In this document: positions 41,842 to 48,951 of the stretch, piece after piece
Numbering within the stretch: position 1 is the stretch's first letter
How the letters are laid out: every line of letters begins with the position of its first letter
Source of the DNA: Sedimenticola hydrogenitrophicus
GTDB taxonomy: Bacteria; Pseudomonadota; Gammaproteobacteria; Chromatiales; Chromatiaceae
Assembly (NCBI RefSeq): GCF_029017505.1
Contig: NZ_JAQGEI010000001.1
Location: 186,001-250,000, forward strand
Length of the DNA stretch: 64,000 nucleotides
Direction: 5' to 3'
The notes under the pieces: generated by a model
The model's input: the letters and a program-made list of their open reading frames with translations, nothing else
Told to the model about the DNA's origin: nothing
The model's database searches: none
Position numbers and translations under genes: made by a program

Positions 41842-42057
41842 CTACTTGAAGTAGATGTGAACCCCCTCGATGCCGTGCTGATTCAGCCGCTCGACTTCGA
41901 ACTGGGGGAACTGTGCAGCGTCGATGGTCACGACATCGGGAATCTCAATGGAGACATCGCTGCGCTCAGGAAGCGGATCGATGCCGGACGTGATACCGAT
42001 TGCGTGTACGTTGCTGTGATCTTGCAGCACTGCCTGGTTACGGGCTGTATGTGACAT
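41842..42057 (-). CDS. Small hypothetical ICE protein
   Basis: A 71-aa protein, MSHTARNQAVLQDHSNVHAIGITSGIDPLPERSDVSIEIPDVVTIDAAQFPQFEVERLN... ATG 42057 has AAGGAG 8 nt upstream. No family is recognised. It has the longest leader in the region: about 760 nt of non-coding DNA holding a leader hairpin, RNA copy C and further hairpins. Confidence 0.65.
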   Translation of the reverse strand: MSHTARNQAVLQDHSNVHAIGITSGIDPLPERSDVSIEIPDVVTIDAAQFPQFEVERLNQHGIEGVHIYFK

Positions 42058-42075
42058 GAGCTTCTCCTTGGTTGG

Positions 42076-42140
42076 GGATGCCTCCACGACGGAGGTCCCC
42101 AAAGCGACCTGCAGGAGGTCGCTTTGGTGGACCCCCGCAG
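42076..42140 (-). promoter_or_regulatory. Leader hairpin element, copy 10
   Basis: A perfect 12-bp stem, CCAAAGCGACCT (42099-42110) with AGGTCGCTTTGG (42116-42127), plus hairpin CCTCC/GGAGG at 42081-42095. It occupies the same position as the GGGGA hairpins before the other genes. Confidence 0.65.
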
Positions 42141-42215
42141 GGAGGCGGAAGACCGCCCAGGAGAAACCGACCCCCGGACCGGGAGAGGAGACTCCCGGAC
42201 GGGGACGTTGAAAAA

Positions 42216-42352
42216 ATGGCCGACGGTGCCCTGAGAAATCGGGACCGCTGCACCTCCTTCCCGGCCTGGCGAAGGTGCTGATGGGCGCCTGTCCACGGCG
42301 GGACAGGCAAGGGTGCCGGCGAGAGGCCGGCAGGGCGCGACTGTGAGTCGCC
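42216..42352 (-). ncRNA. Repeated structured leader RNA, copy C (divergent)
   Basis: Minus-strand order matches copies A and B with different bases: stem GCCGGC/GCCGGC, ACCCTTGC, stem CTGT/ACAG, GCGCCC, GCACCTTCGCC, outer stem GGCCG (42262-42266) with CGGCC (42218-42222), and a GGTGCAGCG core. An extra hairpin (GCGACT/AGTCGC) precedes it. Conserved architecture despite sequence change supports a real RNA. Confidence 0.7.
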
Positions 42353-42780
42353 ACCACATTCGCTGGAACCTTGCCGCAGGACTCGAGCCACTGCATGAAC
42401 AGAAACGCAGGGACTGGAGTCCTTCGGGAAGGCCCCGACTGGGGCGCTTCTTGGGTCAATTCCGTTTCAAGTACGCCGTTGTCGGGCGGTTGCCGAGTTG
42501 GGCGTGTTCGACCGGTCCTTGACCGGTAACCCCGCGCGAGGAAAACAGCGCGGTCCTCGCGTGTGACCTGGCTGTCTTGTGTCGCCGGACCCGTATTCGG
42601 GGTGGCGGGTCCCAATGAATCAGGCGCAATCTATCCGCACAAAGGGACCCGCCATTTCCCGACAGCGGGTGGCCGGTGACGTTTGAGACGGAAGACCTTG
42701 CGGCCTTCCCGCAACCCCCTTGTCGGAGGCTCCGGGAAGGCCACAGGGCCTTCCACGTTCACCGGACCGGAACCGCGAAG

Positions 42781-42805
42781 CGGAAGGGGCGATACGCCCC
42801 TTCCG
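42781..42805 (-). terminator. Perfect stem-loop after DUF3275
   Basis: CGGAAGGGGCG, loop ATA, CGCCCCTTCCG, starting 11 bp beyond the DUF3275 stop. There is no T-run, so it may be a processing or stability hairpin rather than a full terminator. Confidence 0.55.
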
Positions 42806-42816
42806 ATCGGCCGCGG

Positions 42817-43356
42817 TCAGGCCGCTTCCTCTTCAGACGGTTTTTCCCAGTACTGGCCCAGGGGCTGGAACAGATAACCCAACTTCTTGAGTTGTTCCTT
42901 CTGGCGCCGGAAACGAGCGCGATCCACGGTGGGATCGAGTTTGACCTTGCCTTCCAACGGCCACAGTTCACCGAACAACTGGCTATCGGGGTCGTCGTCC
43001 ACGGTTGTCCTGTCGCTCGATGCAACGAGGTCCAACTTGGTGGCTGGTGCCTCCTCGATGGGATCGGGCTCTGTCGCAGGTTCCACATCTTCCGCTGTGA
43101 GTGCGTCGATCCCGGCCAGTGCCATGGTTTCCAGTGTGGCCCGGACTTCGACGACCAGGCGTCCGCCGGCGAGGTAGTAAGAGGGATAGATGCGGCTGAT
43201 GCCGAAGTCCCCCTCGTACTTGCCTTGCTCGTACTGATCCAGGAGCGTCTCCTTGACGGAGAACTCGCCGAGGTCGGTGACCAGCCGGCCGACATTGAAC
43301 GGGCCGTTGCGGCCATCGATGGTACGTATGGTCAACACGCCGCTGAGTTTGAGCAT
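42817..43356 (-). CDS. DUF3275-like ICE protein
   Basis: A 179-aa protein: MLKLSGVLTIRTIDGRNGPFNVGRLVTDLGEFSVKETLLDQYEQGKYEGDFGISRIYPSYY, the DUF3275 opening found on GI-type ICEs. An acidic linker lies near 85-130 and the C-terminal block is RARFRRQKEQLKKLGYLFQPLGQYW. Molecular function is unknown. Confidence 0.87.
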   Translation of the reverse strand: MLKLSGVLTIRTIDGRNGPFNVGRLVTDLGEFSVKETLLDQYEQGKYEGDFGISRIYPSYYLAGGRLVVEVRATLETMALAGIDALTAEDVEPATEPDPIEEAPATKLDLVASSDRTTVDDDPDSQLFGELWPLEGKVKLDPTVDRARFRRQKEQLKKLGYLFQPLGQYWEKPSEEEAA

Positions 43357-43385
43357 GGTGCATCTCCTTGTGTCTTGACGAAAGA

Positions 43386-43433
43386 CGGGGAGACGCCTCC
43401 CTTGGGAGAGTCGCTCCCCCGTCGGGATGGTGA
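43386..43433 (-). promoter_or_regulatory. Leader hairpin element, copy 11 (DUF3275)
   Basis: On the minus strand CCATCCCGAC, GGGGGAG-CGA-CTCTCCC, AAGGGAGGCG and TCTCCCC, then AAGGAG and ATG. Confidence 0.72.
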
Positions 43434-43445
43434 AAAGGAACAGGG

Positions 43446-43859
43446 CTAGGCGGCCTGCTCCTGATCGCTGGAAGGCAGTGTGACCGGTTCGCCGTCCACC
43501 TTGGCCCAGGTGATCTTGAGCAGCCGCGCCTTCAGGCTGACGCCGGTCTGGCCCTGCCGCTCGCCACGCTCGTAGGTGAAGGTCTCGGCATACAGATCAC
43601 CGATCTTGAAACCCACGAGCACCTTGTGATCGGCCTCCATGGCGGGCATCAGACCGCGAATGATCTCCTGTGCCTCCTTACCGGAAACCCGGCAGTCGAA
43701 GCGGGTGTACTCGACGTTGTCGGCACTGCCGTGCAGAGCGGAAATGTCCACCGCCAGAAACGCCTCGGCTCGTTCGGGTTTCACCTCCCGGACGCGGTTC
43801 AGGTAGCCGATTCCGGTCGTGTGAAGATCGAAGTACTTCGGTTGCGATGAGTCTTGCAT
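43446..43859 (-). CDS. DUF3577 / STY4534-family ICE replication-associated protein
   Basis: A 137-aa protein: KYFDLHTTGIGYLNRVREVKPERAEAFLAVDISALHGSADNVEYTRFDCRVSGKEAQEII, matching DUF3577 (STY4534 family). These genes travel with the ICE replication set (SSB, PFL_4669, STY4528). Function is unknown. It is preceded by leader hairpin copy 12 and RNA copy D. Confidence 0.9.
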   Translation of the reverse strand: MQDSSQPKYFDLHTTGIGYLNRVREVKPERAEAFLAVDISALHGSADNVEYTRFDCRVSGKEAQEIIRGLMPAMEADHKVLVGFKIGDLYAETFTYERGERQGQTGVSLKARLLKITWAKVDGEPVTLPSSDQEQAA

Positions 43860-43883
43860 GGTGCTTTCTCCTATGAATGAAAG

Positions 43884-43932
43884 CCGGAGAGAGCAGCCCC
43901 CTGGACGGGGAATGACTTTCCCCGGTAGGGTG
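43884..43932 (-). promoter_or_regulatory. Leader hairpin element, copy 12 (DUF3577)
   Basis: On the minus strand CCACCCTACC, GGGGAA-AGTCA-TTCCCC, GTCCAGGGGGCTG and CTCTCTCC. TAGGAG and the start codon follow. Confidence 0.74.
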
Positions 43933-43940
43933 GATGAAAA

Positions 43941-44046
43941 ATGGATCGACGGCCTTCAAGCCGCTGCGCCTGTTGCACGATCCGGCCAAGGCGCGTGGGT
44001 GCCGGTGGAAACCGGCAAGGGTACCGTTGAGTCCGCAACGGTGGCG
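43941..44046 (-). ncRNA. Repeated structured leader RNA, copy D
   Basis: Minus-strand stems are ACCGTTG/CAACGGT, ACCCTTGC, CGGT/ACCG, GCGCCTTGGCC, outer GGATCG (43978-43983) with CGATCC (43943-43948), and conserved TGCAACAGGCGCAGCG. Compared with copy A, both sides of three stems have changed together. DUF3577 starts about 85 nt downstream. Confidence 0.78.
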
Positions 44047-44143
44047 GTGTAACTACCTTGAATCTAACAGGGAGGACAGGTGCGTCAATGGAAAAACGTT
44101 ATCTGCGATTCGATACGGTTTTTCCGTATCCAGTGTCGATTGC

Positions 44144-45031
44144 CTACGCTGGTGACGCAGAGCCCCCGCCAAGCAGGTTCGGATGCCTCTTCTGGCGAAG
44201 CTCGTCCACGACCTTGCTCGTAAGCTTCCATGGATCACCTTCGATTCTGGCAACGAGTTCCGTCCAGACCGTATTGAACGCGTCGATGGCATCGTTATCC
44301 GTAAATGAGATGCCGGCAGGAAGCAGCGGTGCAATGTCCTCTGTCAGGCTCCGTCCGAGCTTCTCCAGCATCCGCTGCTCGGCGACGGCGCGCGTGATTG
44401 CATTACCCTCGATGGCGAGGTAATGCGCGAAGCAGGCGATGAGCTTGTCGGTGTTCATCGAGAGTTGCCTGAGCCCCTCGTACAGATCGAACAGGTCACG
44501 GTTCTTGCGCCGCTGCAGCAGTGCTCGAAGCTTTGTGCCGAAGAGCTCCTCGGGCTCGAAGGATACTATCTCGGTGCTTGCCCGGTGCCAGCGGCTATCA
44601 ACCTCGAAGGGATACGTCTTGGTGCCGTACAGGCTATGGTGCTCCCGGGTATTGATCTCGACCTTCAGTTTGAGTGTGGCTTCAGGATCGACTTCGGGCG
44701 CGAACCGGAAAATCAGGTGCATCGAGTGTCCGGCTTGGGCGCGATTGCACTTGCCCAACCAGGAGAGCGCATCACGAATGGCATTGACCGTGGAGCCGAT
44801 AGCCTCCGGCTGTGTTTGAACCAGGTCGATGTCTTCCGAGTAACGCAGCGGATGGCGGAACAGCAGCTTGTTGATTGCGGTGCCTCCGCGAAAGGCGATC
44901 TTGCCCGCCAACGCCGGTGAACTGAACAGATCGCAAAGCGCCCGAGAGATAATCAGATCCTGCTCGACCTGGCGCGCGTCGGGCCAGGGCGCCGTGGCAC
45001 TCCACTCCTGAAGATAGGATGTCGGGATCAA
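44144..45031 (-). CDS. AbiEii-type nucleotidyltransferase toxin
   Basis: A 295-aa protein with nucleotidyltransferase motif FRGGTAINKLLFRHPLRYSEDIDLV near 48-72 (GGT plus SEDID) and the later ELFGTKLRALLQRRKNRDLFDLYE block. AbiEii toxins modify RNA or arrest growth and give abortive phage infection or element stability. The start overlaps the antitoxin stop, the usual AbiE layout. Confidence 0.9.
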   Translation of the reverse strand: MIPTSYLQEWSATAPWPDARQVEQDLIISRALCDLFSSPALAGKIAFRGGTAINKLLFRHPLRYSEDIDLVQTQPEAIGSTVNAIRDALSWLGKCNRAQAGHSMHLIFRFAPEVDPEATLKLKVEINTREHHSLYGTKTYPFEVDSRWHRASTEIVSFEPEELFGTKLRALLQRRKNRDLFDLYEGLRQLSMNTDKLIACFAHYLAIEGNAITRAVAEQRMLEKLGRSLTEDIAPLLPAGISFTDNDAIDAFNTVWTELVARIEGDPWKLTSKVVDELRQKRHPNLLGGGSASPA

Positions 45032-45846
45032 TAGTCGATCTCCACGGGTTCATTGATGACGAGCATCCACTTGACGTTCCGTTCGTGCAGACCGGCCAGG
45101 GATTCGGTGACCGGCTTGACGGAGGGGTCCAGGGGCTTGATCGATTTGGCCTTCCGGGCGAATGGCTCCAGGGCCTTGGCCTGGTGCGCGTGTCCGGCGC
45201 GTTCCAGCAGATACCCGAGCCGGCGCACGGCGGCGTTCTCGTAGACCCCGGCGGCATTCGCAAGCTTGCGGGGATCGGCGCCAGCGCCGATGTCCTTGGC
45301 AATCTGTGCCACGCCATTGATGCCGGTCGCCTTGTGGAAGTAACGGGCGCAATCCAGCAGGGTCAGCTCCACGCCGGCCACCTTGGCGAAACCCGCTTCG
45401 CTTTTCATCTGCCCGAGCCGATCGGGCAGGTTGGCCTTGGCGAAGGCCGCGGGAGCCTGGTAGATGAACTGGAGCCGGTGGCGGCCGATATCGAATGCCC
45501 GGAGCTGCTTCGGGACGATGACCTGAAACACCATGGCGGCCTGGTGCGAGGCGCCGTGGAAAGCTGCCGCGCGCAACAAGGAGATCCGATAGTCGAGGCC
45601 CAGGTAGTCCATCAGCGGGTCGATCCAACGTACCGGGTCGGGCGCCCCGCTGATACGATCCTCGGGCCGCAGGATCAGATAGAAGCCGCGCCGAGGACTC
45701 GCCAGGCGCTGCTTCCTGGCCAATCGACCGGCGGCGGCAAGGAATGCCTCCGCAGTCAGGCCCAGCGCCACCCGTGCCTCCTCCCGAGTGAAGTATGCAC
45801 GGCCGCGGGAAAGCTGATCGTCGAGGTATCGGTCCAGAGTGCTCAT
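45028..45846 (-). CDS. AbiEi-type antitoxin (winged-helix repressor)
   Basis: A 272-aa protein. The N-terminal winged-helix-like region is STLDRYLDDQLSRGRAYFTREEARVALGLTAEAF. The AbiEi C-terminal domain follows (DYLGLDYRISLLRAAAFHGASHQAAMVFQVIVP). AbiEi neutralises AbiEii and represses its own operon. ATG 45846 stands just after a good sigma-70-type promoter with an adjacent palindrome. Confidence 0.9.
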   Translation of the reverse strand: MSTLDRYLDDQLSRGRAYFTREEARVALGLTAEAFLAAAGRLARKQRLASPRRGFYLILRPEDRISGAPDPVRWIDPLMDYLGLDYRISLLRAAAFHGASHQAAMVFQVIVPKQLRAFDIGRHRLQFIYQAPAAFAKANLPDRLGQMKSEAGFAKVAGVELTLLDCARYFHKATGINGVAQIAKDIGAGADPRKLANAAGVYENAAVRRLGYLLERAGHAHQAKALEPFARKAKSIKPLDPSVKPVTESLAGLHERNVKWMLVINEPVEIDY

Positions 45847-45852
45847 TCCCCG

Positions 45853-45894
45853 CTTATATTCAAAAACAGACAGAAAAGCAATAGATATGCATAT
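45853..45894 (-). promoter_or_regulatory. abiE operon promoter and palindrome
   Basis: On the minus strand TTGCTT (45881-45876), a 17-bp spacer, then TATAAG (45858-45853), only 6 bp from the start codon, so the transcript is nearly leaderless. The perfect palindrome ATATGCATAT (45885-45894) abuts the -35 and is a good candidate AbiEi operator. Confidence 0.7.
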
Positions 45895-45973
45895 GATTGG
45901 GGCTGTGGGGGCGATGCGATTGGAAGCACCATCAAGATCGGATTGGCTCCATAGATCCGAGCTGGCGCCGGGG

Positions 45974-46879
45974 TCAATCCCGTTCATAGCCCAGCCGCTC
46001 CAGTATCCCCTCCAGGGCCTCAAGGGAGTGGAAGGTGAACGAGATCCGGCCCCCGCCACGGTCCGCTGCATAGTCGATTCGGGTCTCCGTCCCGACGATT
46101 TCACCGACCTGCTGCTCCAGGCGCACGATGTCGGCATCGCGCCGCGTGTGGGTCTCGGTCGACGGTTTGGGGTTGCTGTTCAGAGAATGAATACGCCGCT
46201 CCAGCGCCCGAACCGACAGGCCCTTGCTGAAGGTGGTCTGGGCCAGGCTGAGTTGCATGGCCTGCGGCAGACCCACCAACAGTTTGGCGTGTCCGAGACT
46301 GAGCCGGCCGTTCTCGACTTGGGCCAGAACCGGGGGTTCCAGTTTCAGGATCCGCAGCAGATGCGTTATGGCATCACGGGATCGGCCGAGTCGGCGGGCG
46401 GCCTCGATGTGGGTCAGTTGAAACTCACCGATCAGCTGTTCTACGCCGCGCGCTGTTTCCACGGGGTTGAGGTCCTCGCGCTGGATGTTCTCCACCAGGG
46501 CCTGAAGCAGGGTGGAGCGGTCGTCGGCGTGTCGCACCAGGGCAGGAACCTGCTGGAGCCCGGCCAGTTGGGCGGCACGCCAGCGGCGTTCGCCGGCGAT
46601 GATCTCGTACCGCTGTGGCGCGGTACCCGGGAGGGGCCGGACGATGATCGGCTGCACCACGCCCTCGGCGCGGATGGATTCGGCCAGATCCGCCAGCGCT
46701 TCGGGCGTGAATGTGCGCCGGGGCTGGTAACGCCCCGGGCTAAGCAGATCCACATCGAGCTGCCGCAGGCCCCCCTCATGGGCCTTCGCTGCGCTGTGCC
46801 ACGTGGCGCACTGATTCGGCTGGTCCATTCCGGGGGCGTCGTTCACGGCGTGGGGTCTGTTGTCAGACGCGGTTTCCAT
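45974..46879 (-). CDS. parB: ParB-family partition protein
   Basis: A 301-aa ParB: LDVDLLSPGRYQPRRTFTPEALADLAESIRAEGVVQPIIVRP, then the box II motif YEIIAGERRWRAAQLAGLQQVPALV, then the HTH (THIEAARRLGRSRDAITHLLRIL). The start is uncertain: METASD at 46879 is given, but ATG 46918/46921 overlapping the ssb stop is possible. It differs from the larger ParB at 50815, and there is no second ParA beside it. It may read CACGTG-type parS sites (46797-46810, 48705-48718). Confidence 0.88.
   Translation of the reverse strand: METASDNRPHAVNDAPGMDQPNQCATWHSAAKAHEGGLRQLDVDLLSPGRYQPRRTFTPEALADLAESIRAEGVVQPIIVRPLPGTAPQRYEIIAGERRWRAAQLAGLQQVPALVRHADDRSTLLQALVENIQREDLNPVETARGVEQLIGEFQLTHIEAARRLGRSRDAITHLLRILKLEPPVLAQVENGRLSLGHAKLLVGLPQAMQLSLAQTTFSKGLSVRALERRIHSLNSNPKPSTETHTRRDADIVRLEQQVGEIVGTETRIDYAADRGGGRISFTFHSLEALEGILERLGYERD
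46797..46810. other. Weak parS-like palindrome inside parB
   Basis: GCCACGTGGC (46798-46807) is a perfect 10-bp palindrome in the 5' part of the parB gene. It shares the TGCCACGTGGC core with the better site at 48705-48718. Confidence 0.35.
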
Positions 46880-46907
46880 GGATACCCGAGGTGCTCGGTT
46901 GCAGGTG

Positions 46908-47300
46908 TCAAACCGCATCATCGTCCGGCGGATCGGCCTTGGTGCGCACGGACAGGGTGTCGACGCACAGCAGGTCCACAGTGAGATAGTCCGCATCGAG
47001 GCGCAGCTGGGTATGCTGCTCGTTCTGGTCGTCTTCCCAGGTCTCTTCACGCAAGCGGCCACGGGCGAAGATGCGGGCACCCTTGGGCAGTAGTTTTGCC
47101 GCCGCCTCGGCGCGCCAACCCCAGATGCTGGCGGTCACCCAGAAACCGCCACCGTCGGCATAGTTGCCGTCCTCCTGTTTGACACGGCGATCGAAAAAGA
47201 TCCGCATGTCAGCCACGGGCCGCTTCTCGCCGTTCACATCGAAATACTTCAAATCGGGGACGTTGCCCAAATTGCCGGTACCACTGAACAAGCTACTCAT
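46908..47300 (-). CDS. ssb: Single-stranded DNA-binding protein
   Basis: A 130-aa OB-fold protein: GTGNLGNVPDLKYF, then RPVADMRIFFDRRVKQEDGNYADGGGFWVTASIWGWRAEAAAKLLPKGARIFARGRL. It ends in an acidic PPDDDAV rather than the usual DIPF tail, so contacts with host repair proteins may be weak. ATG 47300 has AGGAG upstream. It protects single-stranded element DNA in transfer or replication. Confidence 0.92.
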   Translation of the reverse strand: MSSLFSGTGNLGNVPDLKYFDVNGEKRPVADMRIFFDRRVKQEDGNYADGGGFWVTASIWGWRAEAAAKLLPKGARIFARGRLREETWEDDQNEQHTQLRLDADYLTVDLLCVDTLSVRTKADPPDDDAV

Positions 47301-47381
47301 TTCAGTTCCTCCTGGGGTTGGATAGTCACTACCATGGCACCACGAGCGCCTTGGAGCGCACAGCAAAAACCGTATTTCCAT

Positions 47382-47798
47382 TCAACGCGCGTTTTCTTGT
47401 TCACAGTCGCGAAGTGCATCCAGTTTGGAAAGGTAATCGCGCAGTCTCCGCAGCTCGTGCTGGCAGGTACTGGAAGCGAGGTTCAGCTCCAGGCGCCGGC
47501 GCTCGAAACCAAGGAAGAGTCGTCGCACGGGAGTGGGCAGTGTCGCTAACGCAAGCCGGCCCCGAGCGGTGGTGGTGAGTTCGAAAAACACCGGAACGCC
47601 ACTGTCGCCCGCATCCCCACGCCAGCGCAGATTGAAGTAACCGCCGTTGTGGTGCACGGCCAGGTATGCGATGCGCGGCGCCCGAAAGGTCGCCTTGAAC
47701 TCCGAGGCCACGGCGCGCATCCTTCGCTCGATCTCATCACGCTGCCGCTCCAGCTCGCGCAAACGCCTCCGGGCTCCCCCCTTACCCTTAAAGGGCAT
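47382..47798 (-). CDS. DUF3158-like ICE protein
   Basis: A 138-aa basic protein: MPFKGKGGARRRLRELERQRDEIERRMRAVASEFKATFRAP, then GGYFNLRWRG and GFERRRLELNLASSTCQHELRRL, fitting DUF3158. It lies between ssb and the PFL_4669-like gene, as in GI-type ICEs. GTG 47828, overlapping the upstream stop, is an alternative start. Function is unknown. Confidence 0.8.
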   Translation of the reverse strand: MPFKGKGGARRRLRELERQRDEIERRMRAVASEFKATFRAPRIAYLAVHHNGGYFNLRWRGDAGDSGVPVFFELTTTARGRLALATLPTPVRRLFLGFERRRLELNLASSTCQHELRRLRDYLSKLDALRDCEQENAR

Positions 47799-47824
47799 CA
47801 AAGGGCCCTTTGTGTCCGCCTGTA

Positions 47825-48673
47825 TCACTCGCTGTCCTCCGTTCCGGTCATACCACCCGGCGATGGATCGGTGTCTATGGCCGGGCCACGGACGGACATA
47901 AAGCGTTTGCCCGCACCGTCGGCGACTGCCGGGCGTGGGCGGATTTCGGGGGCATGGCGGGCGCGGTGCTTGCCGTCGAGGACATCCTGCGGCAGTTCCC
48001 CCATGGCTGCGCGCGCCGCCTGGGCGCGTTGGTTGTTCTGTTCCAGGTCGGTGCGATCGACGGCGCAGTGTTTCCACTGTGTCGGGAGCAGAAAGGCGCG
48101 GCGGATCAGCCGCCCACCCCGCTGCAGCACCTGTTCAGCATGGTCCCGGCTGAGCAAGCCGACGTGCCGCGCGGTAAGCACCGCGCAGACCAACTCGTCG
48201 TAGTCGCCTACCAGATAGGCGCCCATGTAGCCGTAGGGATTGGCGAACTGAAGTGGCACCCGGGCCGGTTTGAGGGAGTGGGCCACGGTGATCTCCACGC
48301 CGCGTGCGGAACCGAGCAGCTCGTCGATCTGGTTCCGCGATTGCCGGATCTCCACACGGCCCGTCTCGAGCGTTTCATCGATCTGCAACAGGTACCAGTC
48401 CGCATAGGGATCGTCGAGCATCGCCGAGACCCAGATGCGCTTCATCAACATGCCGAAGCGGACCAGGCCGATGATGCCGGGCTGTTGCCCCACTTGCTTG
48501 CGGCCGTAGACCAGACGCTGCGCCTGACGGGTCTGGATCACCAGGCAGGCGTCGCCACGCAGGGTGCCAGGCCGTTCCGCGACGGTCTTGTAATCCACCG
48601 CGGGGTCCGCGTTGTCCGGGAGCGCGCGGGACGTCCTGTCGTCCGTATCGTTTGCCAATGTCGTTTGGGTCAT
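47825..48673 (-). CDS. PFL_4669-family ICE protein (TIGR03761-like)
   Basis: A 282-aa protein with blocks LVIQTRQAQRLVYGRKQVGQQPGIIGLVRFGMLMKRIWVSAMLDDPYADWYLLQID and QFANPYGYMGAYLVGDYDELVCAVLTARHVGLL. I recognise this as the PFL_4669 family carried by the PFGI-1/ICEclc group. It acts in the replication/maintenance module, exact role unknown. ATG 48673 lies 32 bp from a parS-like palindrome. Confidence 0.87.
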   Translation of the reverse strand: MTQTTLANDTDDRTSRALPDNADPAVDYKTVAERPGTLRGDACLVIQTRQAQRLVYGRKQVGQQPGIIGLVRFGMLMKRIWVSAMLDDPYADWYLLQIDETLETGRVEIRQSRNQIDELLGSARGVEITVAHSLKPARVPLQFANPYGYMGAYLVGDYDELVCAVLTARHVGLLSRDHAEQVLQRGGRLIRRAFLLPTQWKHCAVDRTDLEQNNQRAQAARAAMGELPQDVLDGKHRARHAPEIRPRPAVADGAGKRFMSVRGPAIDTDPSPGGMTGTEDSE

Positions 48674-48704
48674 GGGCCTTCCTCTTTTGTCAGTAGATTG
48701 GGAT

Positions 48705-48718
48705 GTGCCACGTGGCAC
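48705..48718. other. Candidate parS site
   Basis: GTGCCACGTGGCAC is a perfect 14-bp palindrome centred on CACGTG, the core of classical parS. It sits in the gap between the rep and PFL_4669-like genes, 10 bp from iteron 1. ParB at 45974 is the likely reader. Confidence 0.5.
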
Positions 48719-48728
48719 CTGTGAGAGT

Positions 48729-48951
48729 GATGGCAGTGCCATCACCCCCGGGGCTTGTTCGAAGCCTGCGGTGGACCGGTCGCGGGATTGATGGCACTGC
48801 CATCAGCAGCCATATCGGTCCGAGAAGTGATGGCACTGCCATCGGACAAGGGGTCGTATGGAGGGGTGATGGCACTGCCATCACCTTGTGACTGAAGTGC
48901 TCGGCGGATCGGATGCAGGCGATCAGGTGAGGGACCGATGGCACTGCCATC
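48729..48951. repeat. Five palindromic iterons (GATGGCAC/GTGCCATC)
   Basis: Copies at 48729-48743, 48790-48804, 48829-48843, 48868-48882 and 48937-48951. The consensus GATGGCASTGCCATC is palindromic except at its centre. Four lie in the rep 3' end and are read as Asp-Gly-Ser-Ala-Ile. The fifth covers the stop codon and is non-coding. Spacings are 61, 39, 39 and 69 bp. They are candidate Rep or Par binding sites. Confidence 0.8.

Larger units (their letters stand above)
42058..42816 (-). other. 759-bp non-coding region with many hairpins
   Basis: No convincing gene is seen on either strand. Content, from the gene outward: leader hairpin copy 10 (42076-42140), RNA copy C (42216-42352), then stems CGCGAGGA/TCCTCGCG (42535-42561), GACCCG/CGGGTC near 42588-42610, GGCCTTCCCG/CGGGAAGGCC near 42702-42742, and a perfect 11-bp stem at 42781-42805. 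The density of inverted repeats suggests a long structured transcript. Confidence 0.6.

Noticed and set aside
42313-42522. Plus-strand 69-codon frame in the long gap
   Set aside because: No ribosome site, runs through the hairpins of RNA copy C, arginine/glycine-rich shadow composition.
48729-48951. CRISPR array
   Set aside because: Repeats are only 15 bp, palindromic, irregularly spaced and mostly in frame within rep, with no cas genes. Iterons fit better.
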